64,000 nucleotides of DNA. It comes from Platanthera guangdongensis. Its lineage: Eukaryota; Streptophyta; Magnoliopsida; Asparagales; Orchidaceae. The notes under the pieces are model-generated. The model had not been told where the DNA came from. It saw only the letters and a program-made list of their open reading frames with translations, and did no database searches. Both the position numbers and the translations under genes were made by a program. Positions 33,195 to 43,784 of the stretch are shown piece by piece (the first letter of the stretch is position 1; the number at the start of each line of letters is the position of its first letter). The stretch is from contig CM077151.1 in assembly GCA_039583875.1 (NCBI GenBank), forward strand, positions 119,141,519 to 119,205,518, written 5' to 3'.

Positions 33195-34631
33195 TGTTGG
33201 AACACCCTATTACTAATTTGGGTCAGGATCACTATGTCTCTAGGAATCTTTTCTTGACCTTCTGTATAGCTTAATAGGTCAATTAGAATTGAGTCTAAGG
33301 GTTAGAAGTCTAGGATTGGAAGCTGCCCTGAAGACCATGTTTTTTAGACTGGAGACTAAGTCTGATCGTCGAGCTCAGCACGACGATTCGTCGAACTCAG
33401 ATCGACGATCGTCGAGCTCAACTTCGACAGATCGTCGAGCTCCACTCGACGATCGCTGAGCTCAACTTCATAATATCGTCGAACTCCATTCGACGATCGG
33501 TGAGCTCAGCTCGACGATTTTGATTCTGCTTTGGATCTTTATCTCTGAGCTCAGCTCGACGATAGCAGAGCTCAGATCGACGATTTTGGTTAACTTCTAG
33601 AATTCAAATTCAAATCAGACAGGAGTTATTCTGCAATTAATTCAGAGATTTGCTAGCCGTTTTCATTTATTTCTGGACCAAGTTTCAAGGGATCTTTCAA
33701 GGAATAATTCTGTGGACTTTCCTCCAGAAGAGATTATGCAATAAGTATGCAATCAATGCAGACCAACGACTATCTTTGACAGAGAATGATATTCTATTCT
33801 GGAACAGAGAATAAAAGACAGAATGTTTTTTGAATCAATAGAGATTAACAAGAAGAGAACAAACAGTACAGAGTATAGAGACTCTTTCAAAATCTTCTGT
33901 CAAAAAGAATTCTGAAGAACACTCATCAAAGAGATCAAGCTTTCAAAATCTCTTCATCTTTCAAAGTGTTCAAGGCCAACATCATTTCAAGACTCCAGAC
34001 ACTCAACATTCCAGCCATTGCTGAAACCATCTATTGCTGGAGTTCTACCTTTGAAGGCCTATCACCCTCAACAAAGCTTTTCTTCCTGAAGATTTCAAGG
34101 ATTCAGGGGGAGCTTTGACATCAATCCACATAGTCTTCTCAGTTGTTTGAGAAAGAGAAGACTGCCATCACTCTCTCACCCCCAGTTTGTAAAGGGTTTC
34201 TCAAACTCCCTTCAAAAGTTTGAATCTGGTTTTTGAGCACCTTGTCAAAAGCTCATTGGTGGCAAGACACCTGATCAAAAAATCTGCTTTGGTTTTTGAG
34301 CACCTTATCAAAAGCTCATTGGTGCCCAGGACACCTGATCAACTCATCCTGCAGTGGATTCCTACCTAGGGTGGTAGAAGAGTGGATGTACCCAAGTTTG
34401 GGGAACCACTATATTTCCTTGTGTCCTCTGGCTCTGCTTGTTTACTTTTTGTTTCTGGCCTTGATTTGTCTATGCTTAGTTTTTGCATAGCTTAGTTCTG
34501 TGATTAGATTTACATTTGCTTCCCTGCTCACACTTATTACAACAATTATTGTAAAAGTTTTTAAAAGTACTAAAACACCATATACTCTATTCACCCCCCT
34601 CTAGAGTATATCAGATCTAGTTGCACTTTCA
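33195..34631 (+). repeat. 5' LTR of copia element D
   Basis: The LTR starts TGTTGGAACACCC and ends GCACTTTCA. Landmarks: motif array 33363-33592, a TATA-like GAATAAAAG at 33809-33817, and CACCCCCCTCTAGAG near the 3' end, a signature I associate with SIRE-lineage LTRs. No coding capacity. Confidence 0.92.
33363..33592 (+). promoter_or_regulatory. U3 array of TCGTCGA/TCGACGA inverted pairs, D 5' LTR
   Basis: About seven units pair a TCGTCGA arm with a TCGACGA arm across 7-9 bases rich in GAGCTC or GAACTCAG, so each unit could form a hairpin or bind a dimeric factor. The same array is in the 3' LTR at 43953-44184. The only TATA-like site in U3 is weak and lies about 220 bases downstream. Confidence 0.6.
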
Positions 34632-34633
34632 AT

Positions 34634-34645
34634 TGGTATCAGAGG
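34634..34645 (+). other. Primer-binding site of element D
   Basis: TGGTATCAGAGG starts two bases after the LTR, as in element F; eleven bases match the initiator-Met primer site. Confidence 0.85.
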
Positions 34646-34764
34646 GAGGTTGGTTAAACATACCATACCTGATTGGTTGTACAGGCTAACACCTGAACCC
34701 CAAGATCCTAAACTAGATCTGTTTTTCTTTTGTATTTTATTATTAGATTTTGTTTGCACAACTC

Positions 34765-36840
34765 ATGGCCCAAAACAAAGATTATGCTAGCACCAGACCT
34801 CCAGTGTGCAATCTTTCCAAGTTTGCACTTTGGAAAGCAAGGATTAGACTTTACATGAATTCTATTGACGAAGATATTTTCAATTCTGTTTTGACAGTGT
34901 GTCCAAGACCCCCAGAGAGCACAAGCACAAATGCTGTTCCACCTCCATCAGGAACAGATGCTGACATCAAAAAATGGAAAGTAGCTGATACCAAGGCTAT
35001 GAACATCCTAGCCCAGACAATGTCAGATGACATATTCCAAAAGGTAGCTGAATGCAACTCAGCCAAGGAGATTTGGGACAAGCTCTCAGAAATTGTCTCA
35101 GGCTCAGCTGATGAGAGAAAGGACAGAAGATCCCATCTCATCTCCCAATATGAGAACTTCAAGAAGGGAGAGACTGAGTCAGTGGGAGACATGTACAACA
35201 GATTGAGTCTAATTGTCAGTGAGCTAAGGACATTGGACAAAGAGATTTCTCTGACAGAACTTAATGACAAGATCCTAATGTGCTTCCCCAGCACTTGGGA
35301 TTCAAGAATCTGGCCAATTAAGGATGCCAGAAGTCTAAATGAGATCACCACTGAAGCCTTGTTGGGTAAGCTCAAATCTTATGAGCTACTCATCAAGAAT
35401 AGAGAGGAAGAACAGAAGGCTGCTTCACCAGCCACAAGGAAAGAGAAAACCATAGCCTTCAAGGCAACTGAGGATCTGCCTGAAGATAAGAGCACAGGCA
35501 ATGATGAACTACTCAGCTTGTTGGCCAAAAGATTCTACAAGATGGCCAGAAAGGACTTCAGAAGAAGATCATACAAGGAGCAGGACAAGCCAAGGTATGA
35601 CAAGTCCATTAGCAACAATAAAGACATTATCTGCTTTGGTTGCAGGAAACCAGGGCACATAGTTCCTGACTGTCCAGAGAACAAGACCAAGGACAGAAGG
35701 GACAGAAAAGAAAGAAGAAAGGAGAAAGACTCCAAAAGGAATGGAAATGGCAAGCCCTCTTCAAGCAAAAATAAGCATACAAGAAAAGGGTTTGTTGCTG
35801 AATCCTGGAGTGAGACAGAAGAGGAATCAGAAGCCTCATCCAGCTCCAGTGATGATGAGGATGATGCAGAAGAAAAGGAATTCTGCATGATGGCAATTAA
35901 TGCCTCACAGCACAATTCAGAGGATGAAGAGTCAGAGTCAGACTCAGAAACCCAACCTGAAGAAGATCAGGTAATTAGTTCTTTTGATTTTACTTCAGAA
36001 GATTTTAAATCTGAATTTAAAGCACTGTGTTTAGACGTGCTAAAGTCTGAGAAAGAGATTATCTCTCTCAGAAATCAATTATCTGAACACAATGGTTTAA
36101 AGTCAGAAAACCTCAAACTCTCACAGGAGTTGGAGAACTGTAGGGAACAGATAGCTACACTGAAAAGTGAGCTCTCTGAGGCCAAGAAGCTTGAAGAATC
36201 CCTTAATGGGAGAAGCATCAAGCTGATGGACATCACAAGCACAGTGAACTCTAGATTCAATAGTACACTGGGCTTGGGTGCTTCATCCAGCCAACCTATA
36301 GTCCTAACAACTCCCATCAAGTTTATTTCTAACAAGGGAAAGGGAGTTGTAGAGGTTGCCAGGAAAAATTCTGATCTGCCTCAGAAAACTGAGTCCCAGC
36401 AAAAATCGTCGAACGGAGATCGACGATCGCCGAATAAAGATCGACGATCGCCGAACGCAGCTCGACGATCTCAGGAAAAATCGTCGAACGCAGATCGACG
36501 ATCTCAGCCAAAGTCGTCGAACGCAGCTCGACGATCTCATATACCTAACCTCAGCCATAGTCGACCGTCGAATGGAGCTCGACGATCTGACCCAAGATCG
36601 TCGAACTCAGCTCCAAGATCGTCGAACAGAGGTCAGAACTCTGGAAACTTTTTCAAAGGCAAATCAAAATTGAATCCTAAGGGTTCTTCATCCCAAACCT
36701 TTAACCCTTATACTGAATGGATTTTACCTCCAAGGAGATATCATCCTGAAGGATATAAGAGTCAGCCAGGGATGTCTTTCATTTCTGAATTTAGAGGTTA
36801 TCAACCTAGGCCCAAGGTAAACTGGGTCAAAAACAAGTAA
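34765..36840 (+). CDS. Gag of SIRE-type element D
   Basis: An uninterrupted frame of about 690 codons ends at TAA 36838-36840. I prefer the ATG at 34765 over 34750 because element F has its only start at the matching position. The N-terminal half is the copia Gag fold (WKARIRLYMNSIDEDIF, then about 200 residues). A CCHC zinc finger, CFGCRKPGHIVPDC, follows at about residues 290-305 and binds RNA in the particle. Basic (RKERRKEKDSKR) and acidic Ser-rich tracts follow, then a probable coiled coil (about residues 430-480). The C-terminal part holds about ten short repeats of the type SSNADRRS (36406-36635), written in DNA by the same TCGTCGA...TCGACGATC motif as the LTR array. Gag is likely functional. 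Confidence 0.92.
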   Translation: MAQNKDYASTRPPVCNLSKFALWKARIRLYMNSIDEDIFNSVLTVCPRPPESTSTNAVPPPSGTDADIKKWKVADTKAMNILAQTMSDDIFQKVAECNSAKEIWDKLSEIVSGSADERKDRRSHLISQYENFKKGETESVGDMYNRLSLIVSELRTLDKEISLTELNDKILMCFPSTWDSRIWPIKDARSLNEITTEALLGKLKSYELLIKNREEEQKAASPATRKEKTIAFKATEDLPEDKSTGNDELLSLLAKRFYKMARKDFRRRSYKEQDKPRYDKSISNNKDIICFGCRKPGHIVPDCPENKTKDRRDRKERRKEKDSKRNGNGKPSSSKNKHTRKGFVAESWSETEEESEASSSSSDDEDDAEEKEFCMMAINASQHNSEDEESESDSETQPEEDQVISSFDFTSEDFKSEFKALCLDVLKSEKEIISLRNQLSEHNGLKSENLKLSQELENCREQIATLKSELSEAKKLEESLNGRSIKLMDITSTVNSRFNSTLGLGASSSQPIVLTTPIKFISNKGKGVVEVARKNSDLPQKTESQQKSSNGDRRSPNKDRRSPNAARRSQEKSSNADRRSQPKSSNAARRSHIPNLSHSRPSNGARRSDPRSSNSAPRSSNRGQNSGNFFKGKSKLNPKGSSSQTFNPYTEWILPPRRYHPEGYKSQPGMSFISEFRGYQPRPKVNWVKNK

Positions 36841-36841
36841 A

Positions 36842-39800
36842 TTGTTTTTTGTGCAGATGAAGACCTATCCAACATCTAACCAGCAATGGTACTTGGATAG
36901 TGGGTGCTCTAAGCACATGACAGGGAATAAGGACAACCTCACATCCTTCAGAGCCAAGCTTGGACCCAAAGTTATCTTTGGTGATTCCAACTTTGGACAG
37001 ACTAAAGGATATGGTACAGTCCAGATTGGTTCAGTAACCTTCAAGAAGGTAGCATATGTGGAAGGACTGAAGCACAACTTAATCAGCATCAGTCAGCTAT
37101 GTGATGAAGGATACCAGGTGACCTTCAGCAAAGCCTTATGCAAAATCAAGTCAGAGGACAACACAACTGTGTTGACAGGTATAAGGAAAGGTAACATCTA
37201 CCTAGTAGACTTTCTTTCAACTGATATAGATATCTGCTTGTTTAATTCAGTCTGTAGACCAAATGTTTTATGGCATAAGAGACTAGGACACCTAAACCTT
37301 AGAACTATTGCTAGGCTATCCAAGGACAACCTTGTTAGAGGACTACCTTCTGGACCCTACAAGAAGGAAGGACTCTGCAAGGCCTGTCTATTAGGCAAGC
37401 AAACTAAAAACAGTTTTAAGTCACTTAATAAGAGTGATTCACCTAGGATATTGTATCTGTTACACAAGGATCTATTTGGACCCATCACAGTACAAAGCCT
37501 AGGAGGGAAATCCTACACTTTAGTAATTGTAGATGACTTCTCTAGATTCACTTGGGTGTTCTTTCTAAGGAAGAAGTCTGATAACTTTAAGTGTCTGACA
37601 GAGTTTCTCAAATGTATACAGATTGAGTTCAATACTCACATTGCCCTGATCAGAAGTGATCATGGGACAGAGTTTGATTCTCTTCTTATGAAAGAGTTCT
37701 GTCAGAGTGAAGGGATCAGACATACTTTCTCAGCTCCTAGAACTCCTCAACAAAATGGGGTAGCTGAAAGGAAAAATAGAACCCTTATTGAATCTGCCAC
37801 TACATTGTTGTCAGATGCTCATCTACCTCTATCCTTTTGGGCAGAGGCAGTGAACACCTCCAACTATGTGCTGAACAGAAGTCTGATACATAAACTGAAG
37901 GGAAAGACTCCCTATGAATTACTCAAAGGGAAGAAACCTAAAGTTGACTATTTTAGAATTTTTGGTTGCATTTGCTATATTCACAATAATGACAAGAAAT
38001 ACTTAGCAAAATTTCAAGTCAAAGCTGATGAAGGAGTGTTTCTGGGATACTCCATGATCAGCAAGGCCTATAGGGTCTATAATAAATCATCTTTGAAAAT
38101 TGAGGAATCTGTTCATATTTCTTTTGATGAAACTAACATGTCTTTCAAGGAGAAGATTTCTTCTACCATAGAACCTTTGCAGGAACATTCTCTAGTTGAA
38201 GATATGAACAAGTTACAGGTTGCTCAAGAAGAAGAAAGCAGTGAAGATGAAAGCAATGCTCAACATATTGAACCACCACTTGAAGAGCCAGTTGTTGTAC
38301 CACAAGAGGAAACAACAACACAGGTTGGTGAACAATCAACACCCCCTGTTGATTTAGTAACATCAAGAGACCATCCAATTACCCAAATAATTGGAGAAAT
38401 CTCAACTGGTGTGCAAACCAGAAATCAGGTCAACCAAAACCTGTTGCACACCTGCTTCCTTTCTCAAATTGAACCTCAGTCCATTCAAGATGCAGAGTAA
38501 GATCCACACTGGATCATTGCAATGCAAGAGGAGTTGCATCAATTTGAGAGGAACAAAGTATGGGAACTAGTGCCAAAGCCTAAGGATCATTCCATTGTTG
38601 GAACAAAATGGGTATTCAGAAATAAACTGGATGATCAGGGAGTAATAATAAGGAACAAGGCAAGGCTAGTTGCCCAGGGATATTCTCAAGAAGAAGGAAT
38701 TGACTACGACCAGACTTTTGCACCTGTTGGAAGATTGGAAGCCATCAGGATATTTCTAGCTTATGCAGCTCACAAAGGCTTCAAAGTCTATCAGATGGAT
38801 GTCAAAAGTGCTTTCTTGAATGGAGACATCAAAGAGGAAGTTTATGTCAGACAACCTCCAGGTTTTATCTCTCCAACTTATCCTGATTATGTTTTTAGAC
38901 TGAACAAAGCATTATATGGTCTCAAGTAAGCTCCTAGAGCATGGTATGAGACCCTAGCATGCTTTCTCTTGGAAAATGGTTTTATAAGGGGTAGAGTAGA
39001 CCAAACTCTTTTTATTAGAACCCATAAGTCCCATACCCTACGAGTGCAAATTTATGTAGACGATATCATTTTTGGTTCTACTGACTCAAAATTGTGCAGA
39101 AGGTTTTCTAACCTGATGCATTCTAAATTTGAGATGAGTAGCATGGGTGAGCTATCCTTCTTCCTAGGATTGCAAGTCAAACAACATGCTGAAGGCATCT
39201 TTATTTCTCAAACCAAATATGCTAATGAACTGGTTAAGAAATTTGGTATGTCTGAGGCATCTTGTATGAAAACACCCATGCCTACCAATGCTGTACTGGA
39301 TGCTGATGAACATGGGAAACCTGTTGATCAGACAACATATAGAGCAATGATTGGCTCTTTACTGTATCTTACAGCTAGTAGACCAGATATAATGTTTGCT
39401 ACATGTATATGTGCTAGGTTCCAAGTAAGCCCTAGAGAGTCACACCTAACATTAGTAAAGAGGATTCTCAGGTATGTTAAAAGTTGTCCAAATCTAGGTC
39501 TCTGGTATCCAAAAGATTCAGCATTTGATTTAACTGGATTCTCTGATGCTGATTATGCTGGATGCAGAATTGACAGGAAAAGCACCAGTGGAACTTGTCA
39601 GTTCCTTGGTGACATACTTGTCTCTTGGTTTTGTAAGAAACAAACATCTGTGTCAACCTCAACTGCTGAAGCTGAATATATGGCTGCAGGCAGTTGTTGT
39701 TCACAAATATTGTGGATTCAAAACCAACTCCTAGACTATGGTTATAACTTAGAGAAGTCTAAAATCTTTTGTGACAATACAAGTGCTATTTCTATAGCTC

Positions 39801-40006
39801 AAAATCCAGTCCTCCATAGTAGGACAAAACACATAGAGATAAGGCATCATTTCTTAAGGGATAATGTTGAAAAACACAAAATTGAATTACAATATATCCC
39901 AACTGATTTACAAAGGGGAGATATTTTCACCAAGCCTTTGGATGAAAAGAAACACACCTTCTTCCTAAATCAGTTAGGAATGTTAGATGGAGGAAGCCTT
40001 AAATAA
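36842..40006 (+). pseudogene. Pol of SIRE-type element D (protease, integrase, RT, RNase H) with two stops
   Basis: Pol lies in the +1 frame relative to gag. Domains in order: aspartic protease WYLDSGCSKHMTG (about 36886); GAG-pre-integrase LWHKRLGHLNLRTI and CKACLLGKQTK; integrase core with IVDDFSRFTWVFF, IRSDHGTEF and TPQQNGVAERKNRT giving the D, D and E residues; RT with [14 protein letters not shown] and the catalytic YVDDIIFGS (about 39053); RNase H with FSDADYAGCRIDRKSTSG, AEAEYMAAG and CDNTSAISIAQN. It ends GMLDGGSLK and stop at 40006. TAA codons at 38498-38500 and 38927-38929 (the latter replaces the usual Gln of LKQAPRAWY) split it into three open parts in one frame. How pol is reached from gag is unclear: frameshifting, or splicing to the AG at 36854-36856. 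Confidence 0.92.
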
Positions 40007-40086
40007 TCTCCAAGATTTTGAAAGCTAAAAATAGACCAAGACTAGGCAAAAATTCTGATTTTTCTTAGTGTCTAGAATTTCTTCTG

Positions 40087-40389
40087 ATCTCTGAACTGCG
40101 CTCGACGATTTCCCCTAAGATCGTCGAACGGAGATCGACAATTTCCCGAATCGTCGAACTGAGTTTAGCGCCTCTCAGATAGTATGAACTATCTCTTCCG
40201 GTCAACGATCGTCGAACGGCGCTCGACGATTATGTTCACTGAACGATCGTCGAACGGAGCTCGACGCTTTCCAAGATCGTCGAACGGAGATCGACGATGT
40301 TGGAGTCTCTTCAGATTCCTTTAGAAGCCTCGATCGTCGAACTGAGTTCAACGATCTTTCCAATTCTGCGTCGAACCCTAATATAAAAC
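40087..40389 (+). promoter_or_regulatory. Spacer array with TATA before the extra ORF of D (putative internal promoter)
   Basis: The 0.5-kb gap between pol and the extra ORF has at least five TCGTCGA/TCGACGA inverted units of the LTR type (40098-40355), followed by TATAAAAC at 40382-40389. The ATG is 112 bases further on. The ORF-proximal end reads TTTTTGCAGGTACAATGG, which could instead be a 3' splice site for a spliced subgenomic RNA. The same layout in the distant element C argues that the arrangement is functional; activity is inferred. Confidence 0.6.
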
Positions 40390-40500
40390 TCATTTTTTGC
40401 CGTCGTTCTCTCTTGCGCTTTCGATTTCTCTGCAAGGACTTTCTTCCCTCCAAACAGTTCTACGCTTGGTCGTTTTGTTTGTTGAATTTTTGCAGGTACA

Positions 40501-43500
40501 ATGGCTGTGTCAGTTGCAGTTCTAGCCGCCATGAAGTTCGATGCTGGATTCGACATTGATCTGGAATCTTTCAACACTACTGATCAAATATTCCAAGACA
40601 TTCTGAGTTTATTCAAGGATCAGAACTTGTCTGCCCTCATGACCACCAGGATAAAGCTGGCCTCAGATGAAATCAAGGAATTGGTTTACACTGCTCATAA
40701 TCTGGATAACTCTACAATAGTTGGGTCCATTGCTGGAACTCAGGTACCTCTGACCCCCACCATTTTAACAGAGGTTTTTGGACTAAGGAATGGAGAAGAA
40801 TCTGCTGAGTTATCTGGGGAGGAGTTTTCTGACATACTTGCCAGGATGGGTCATCCAGAGGGAAACCCTAGCAAGCTATTCAAGAGGAATCTATCTGTTG
40901 AATACAGATTCCTAGCAGATATTGTAGGAAAAGTGCTGCTGGCAAAGCACTCAGCTCATGATACTATCTCCAGACATCAGCTCTGTCTCATGGGAGCTCT
41001 GGTGGATAAGAAAAGTTTGAACTGGGGAGAGGTCTTCTTTGACCTAATCAAGAAGAATATAAACAAAAGCTTTGTTAATTTTGGAAGGATTATTGGAGTC
41101 TTCCTGCAGAACAAGTGCCCTGCCTTGCTGGTCTCCTCTGGAGTGCACATCAATGCCTCCAAGAGACTCACCTGTGCCCTCTTTGGCAAGTGGGACAGGC
41201 AAATAAGCAAGCCCAGCAGGCCCTCCTCTAGTGCTCCTTCAGGCACCAGGACTCACAGAGTCACTCTCCCACAGGTCTCTGCTCCTGTAGAAGACCTGGC
41301 TGCTGCTGTTGCTGCCTCTTCTCCTCCTCCTATTCCAACCCTACCTCTTCCATCCACCATTCCAGCTTCATCCCCCATTACCATATCCAGCCCATCTCCA
41401 ACCTCAACTCCATCTCCAGACCCAATTCTACCTCCACCTGCAGACCACTTCCACCCATTGTTTTCTTACCCCCCACCAGATATCACATCATCACCATCCA
41501 TACCATCCTTCACTCTCCTGGATGACTCCTACATGGATGATTCCCCCTCATCTCCTCCTGAATTACCCTCCTCCTCCACATCTTTTCAAGATCTCCTCCT
41601 CCACATCATTGACCAACCAACATTCACTCCATCCATATCCATCCCCTTGTCCTCCATATCCACCATCCCCACACCTCAGCCATCCATCCCTCCACTCTCC
41701 AGCCCTCCACTTCCAGCATCCTCAGCTATCCCTATTCCATCTACCTCTGCTCCTGTGGTTGAGCAAGTAGACCTCTCAGCCCTAGCTGACAGGTTGTATG
41801 AGCTAATTGCCCCCAGGCTCTCTCTATTATTAGAGACCTCCTTAGCTCCTCTACAATAGTTAGTGGCAGCTCTCTCTGCCAGGCTTTCCTCCCTCCTTCA
41901 TCAGGCAGCACCTCCAGCAGTGTGCCTTGATACAGATGTATCTGCATCTAGGTAGGGGGAGATGCCATATGAAGCAAGCTTTCATGCTGTTGCTGCTGCT
42001 GTCTCTGCTCCTGCTGTTGATGATACTGCTGCTGCTGCTGATGTTTCTATTTCTGCTACCTCTGCTCTTGCTGCTGTGCCTCCTACTCCAGTTCTGGCAC
42101 TAGACCTAAAGTCCTTGCTCTCAGCCTTTGATACTGCCTTTTTCAGTTGTCTGCCTAAGAGTAATGCTGTCCAGCCCTCAGAAGACCTGTCCAAGGCACT
42201 GGTGCCTTTCTCTGGCTGTGACCCCAGCATTATATCTTCTTTTGTTCTCTCAGTAATTGCTGCTACTGCTGCTGTTGAAGAAAGGACTGTTTTTGCTGCT
42301 GCTGAAAATATTCTTGCTGCTGCTGAAATCCCAACTGCCTCTGATGAGGAGATATCCAAGGATTTTCTGATGACAGAGGCCACTGTTTTTGAGCCTGCTG
42401 CAGATTTTGTTGATGTTACTGAAGTTGCTGCTGCCATCACTCCTGCTGTTGCTGTTGCTATTTCTGCTTCTCCTCCTGTATTTGCTGCTGTCTCTGCTGC
42501 TGTTCCTGCTGCTGCTATTTCAGCTTCTGTCTCTTCTGCCTCTGCTCAGCTGAAGAAAGATCTTATGAAAAGAATAAATGCTTTATATGATGATCAGAGC
42601 TCTGAATCTGATGAATACAAAACAGACTCTGATGATTCATCTGCTACTATTGCCAGAAAAAGGAAAGCTAGGAGCAAGGCTATGAAAAGGGTTCCTCCTG
42701 CAAAAGTCAAGGATAATAATGATATTCCTTATTATATTCTGCATAACTGCCAAATTACTGAACATTGGATGCAGTATTCCAAAAACCAGCTGAAAGCCAT
42801 GAAGAAGAAGAGAAAGTATGAGAAGGGCTCATCCCAGTTCCAGCACCCTCATCCTCCTCCACCACCTCCTCCTGATGCAGGTGCAGGTGGCAGCTCTGCA
42901 AGTCAAGCCCCAGCTAGAAGCCAGGCTCCCTATCAACCCCATGCCAGATCCTACCAAAGGGAAAGCCAGTCTAGGGGTTCTTATTCTAGGAGAGGAGGAT
43001 ACAGGGGAAATCAGAGAGATTTTCAGGTTTATTCTAAAGGGCATTCCAGGCAGCACCCATACTCTAGGGGAGGACATGTTTCATCTGATACTACTTCTGG
43101 TCCATTCCCCTACAAGCTAAAAGAGACAGTGTCTGCCAGACCTCCTCAAGACAATTCTTCCAACAGGTATGAGCCACCTGTACCATTTGAGGACCCTGAA
43201 AAGAATCCAGCTGCTTGGACTGCTAGGATGAAGGAACTGGCTGCACTAGATCAGATCAAGAAGGCCAGAGAACAAGGCTTAGATTCTTCAAATATTTCTA
43301 CAATGTCAGAGCAAAGACAGAAGGAACTAGAGAAATATGCCTCCAGTAAATTCTTTGATGCAGACAGATATATGGAATTGCATCCTGCTGCTGTGGTTCC
43401 CAGGTCTTCAAAGCAAACCTATTTAGGTGCAGCAGATGACACCAGGTCCAACAAGGAAGCCCTAAACCCTAACAGAGAAATCAAGATGGTTAAAGGCAAA

Positions 43501-43512
43501 GAGAAGAAGTGA
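40501..43512 (+). CDS. Extra 3' ORF of element D: plant-transposon-type domain, low-complexity middle, RGG tail
   Basis: One frame runs 40501-43512, about 1,003 codons, broken only by TAG at 41857-41859 and at 41953-41955; parts of 452 and 516 codons remain. Residues about 70-230 contain IVGKVLLAKHSAHDTISRHQ and LNWGEVFFDLIKK, resembling the 'putative plant transposon protein' domain of gypsy extra ORFs. Residues 236-430 are Pro/Ser-rich. After the stops comes an Ala-rich stretch, an acidic Ser patch, a nuclear-localisation-like RKRKARSKAMKR (about 42655), a His/Pro run, and an RGG-type segment (RGSYSRRGGYRG and SRGGH, 42973-43075). No signal peptide or convincing membrane segment is seen, so an envelope role is unlikely; RNA or chromatin binding is more plausible. 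The stops may be recent or read through. Confidence 0.75.
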
Positions 43513-43555
43513 CTTTGTAAGGTGACAATCTTTGGATTTTCTGACTGCTATCTGG

Positions 43556-43671
<116 letters not shown>

Positions 43672-43770
43672 CTGTGATGTTTCTGCAATGTCTAGCTGTT
43701 GTTTTTATGCTTTTCTGATTGTATGTTGTTATTTGCATTTTCCAAAGTCTGTAAATAGTAATCCTAACCC

Positions 43771-43784
43771 AAATAGGGGGAGAT
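43771..43784 (+). other. Polypurine tract of element D
   Basis: AAATAGGGGGAGAT stands directly before TGTTGGAACACCC, the 3' LTR start, and resembles the tract of element C. Confidence 0.85.

Noticed and set aside
34296..34490. 64-codon ORF with a hydrophobic end, repeated at 44887
   Set aside because: It is part of the D LTR and present only because the LTR is duplicated; no evidence of coding.
41309..41770. 153-codon plus-strand ORF in another frame
   Set aside because: It is a frame shadow of the Pro/Ser-rich part of the extra ORF of D.
41962..42560. Membrane helix and envelope assignment for the Ala-rich segment
   Set aside because: The hydrophobicity comes from Ala repeats with interspersed charged residues; there is no signal peptide, and the tail is nuclear-like and RGG-rich.
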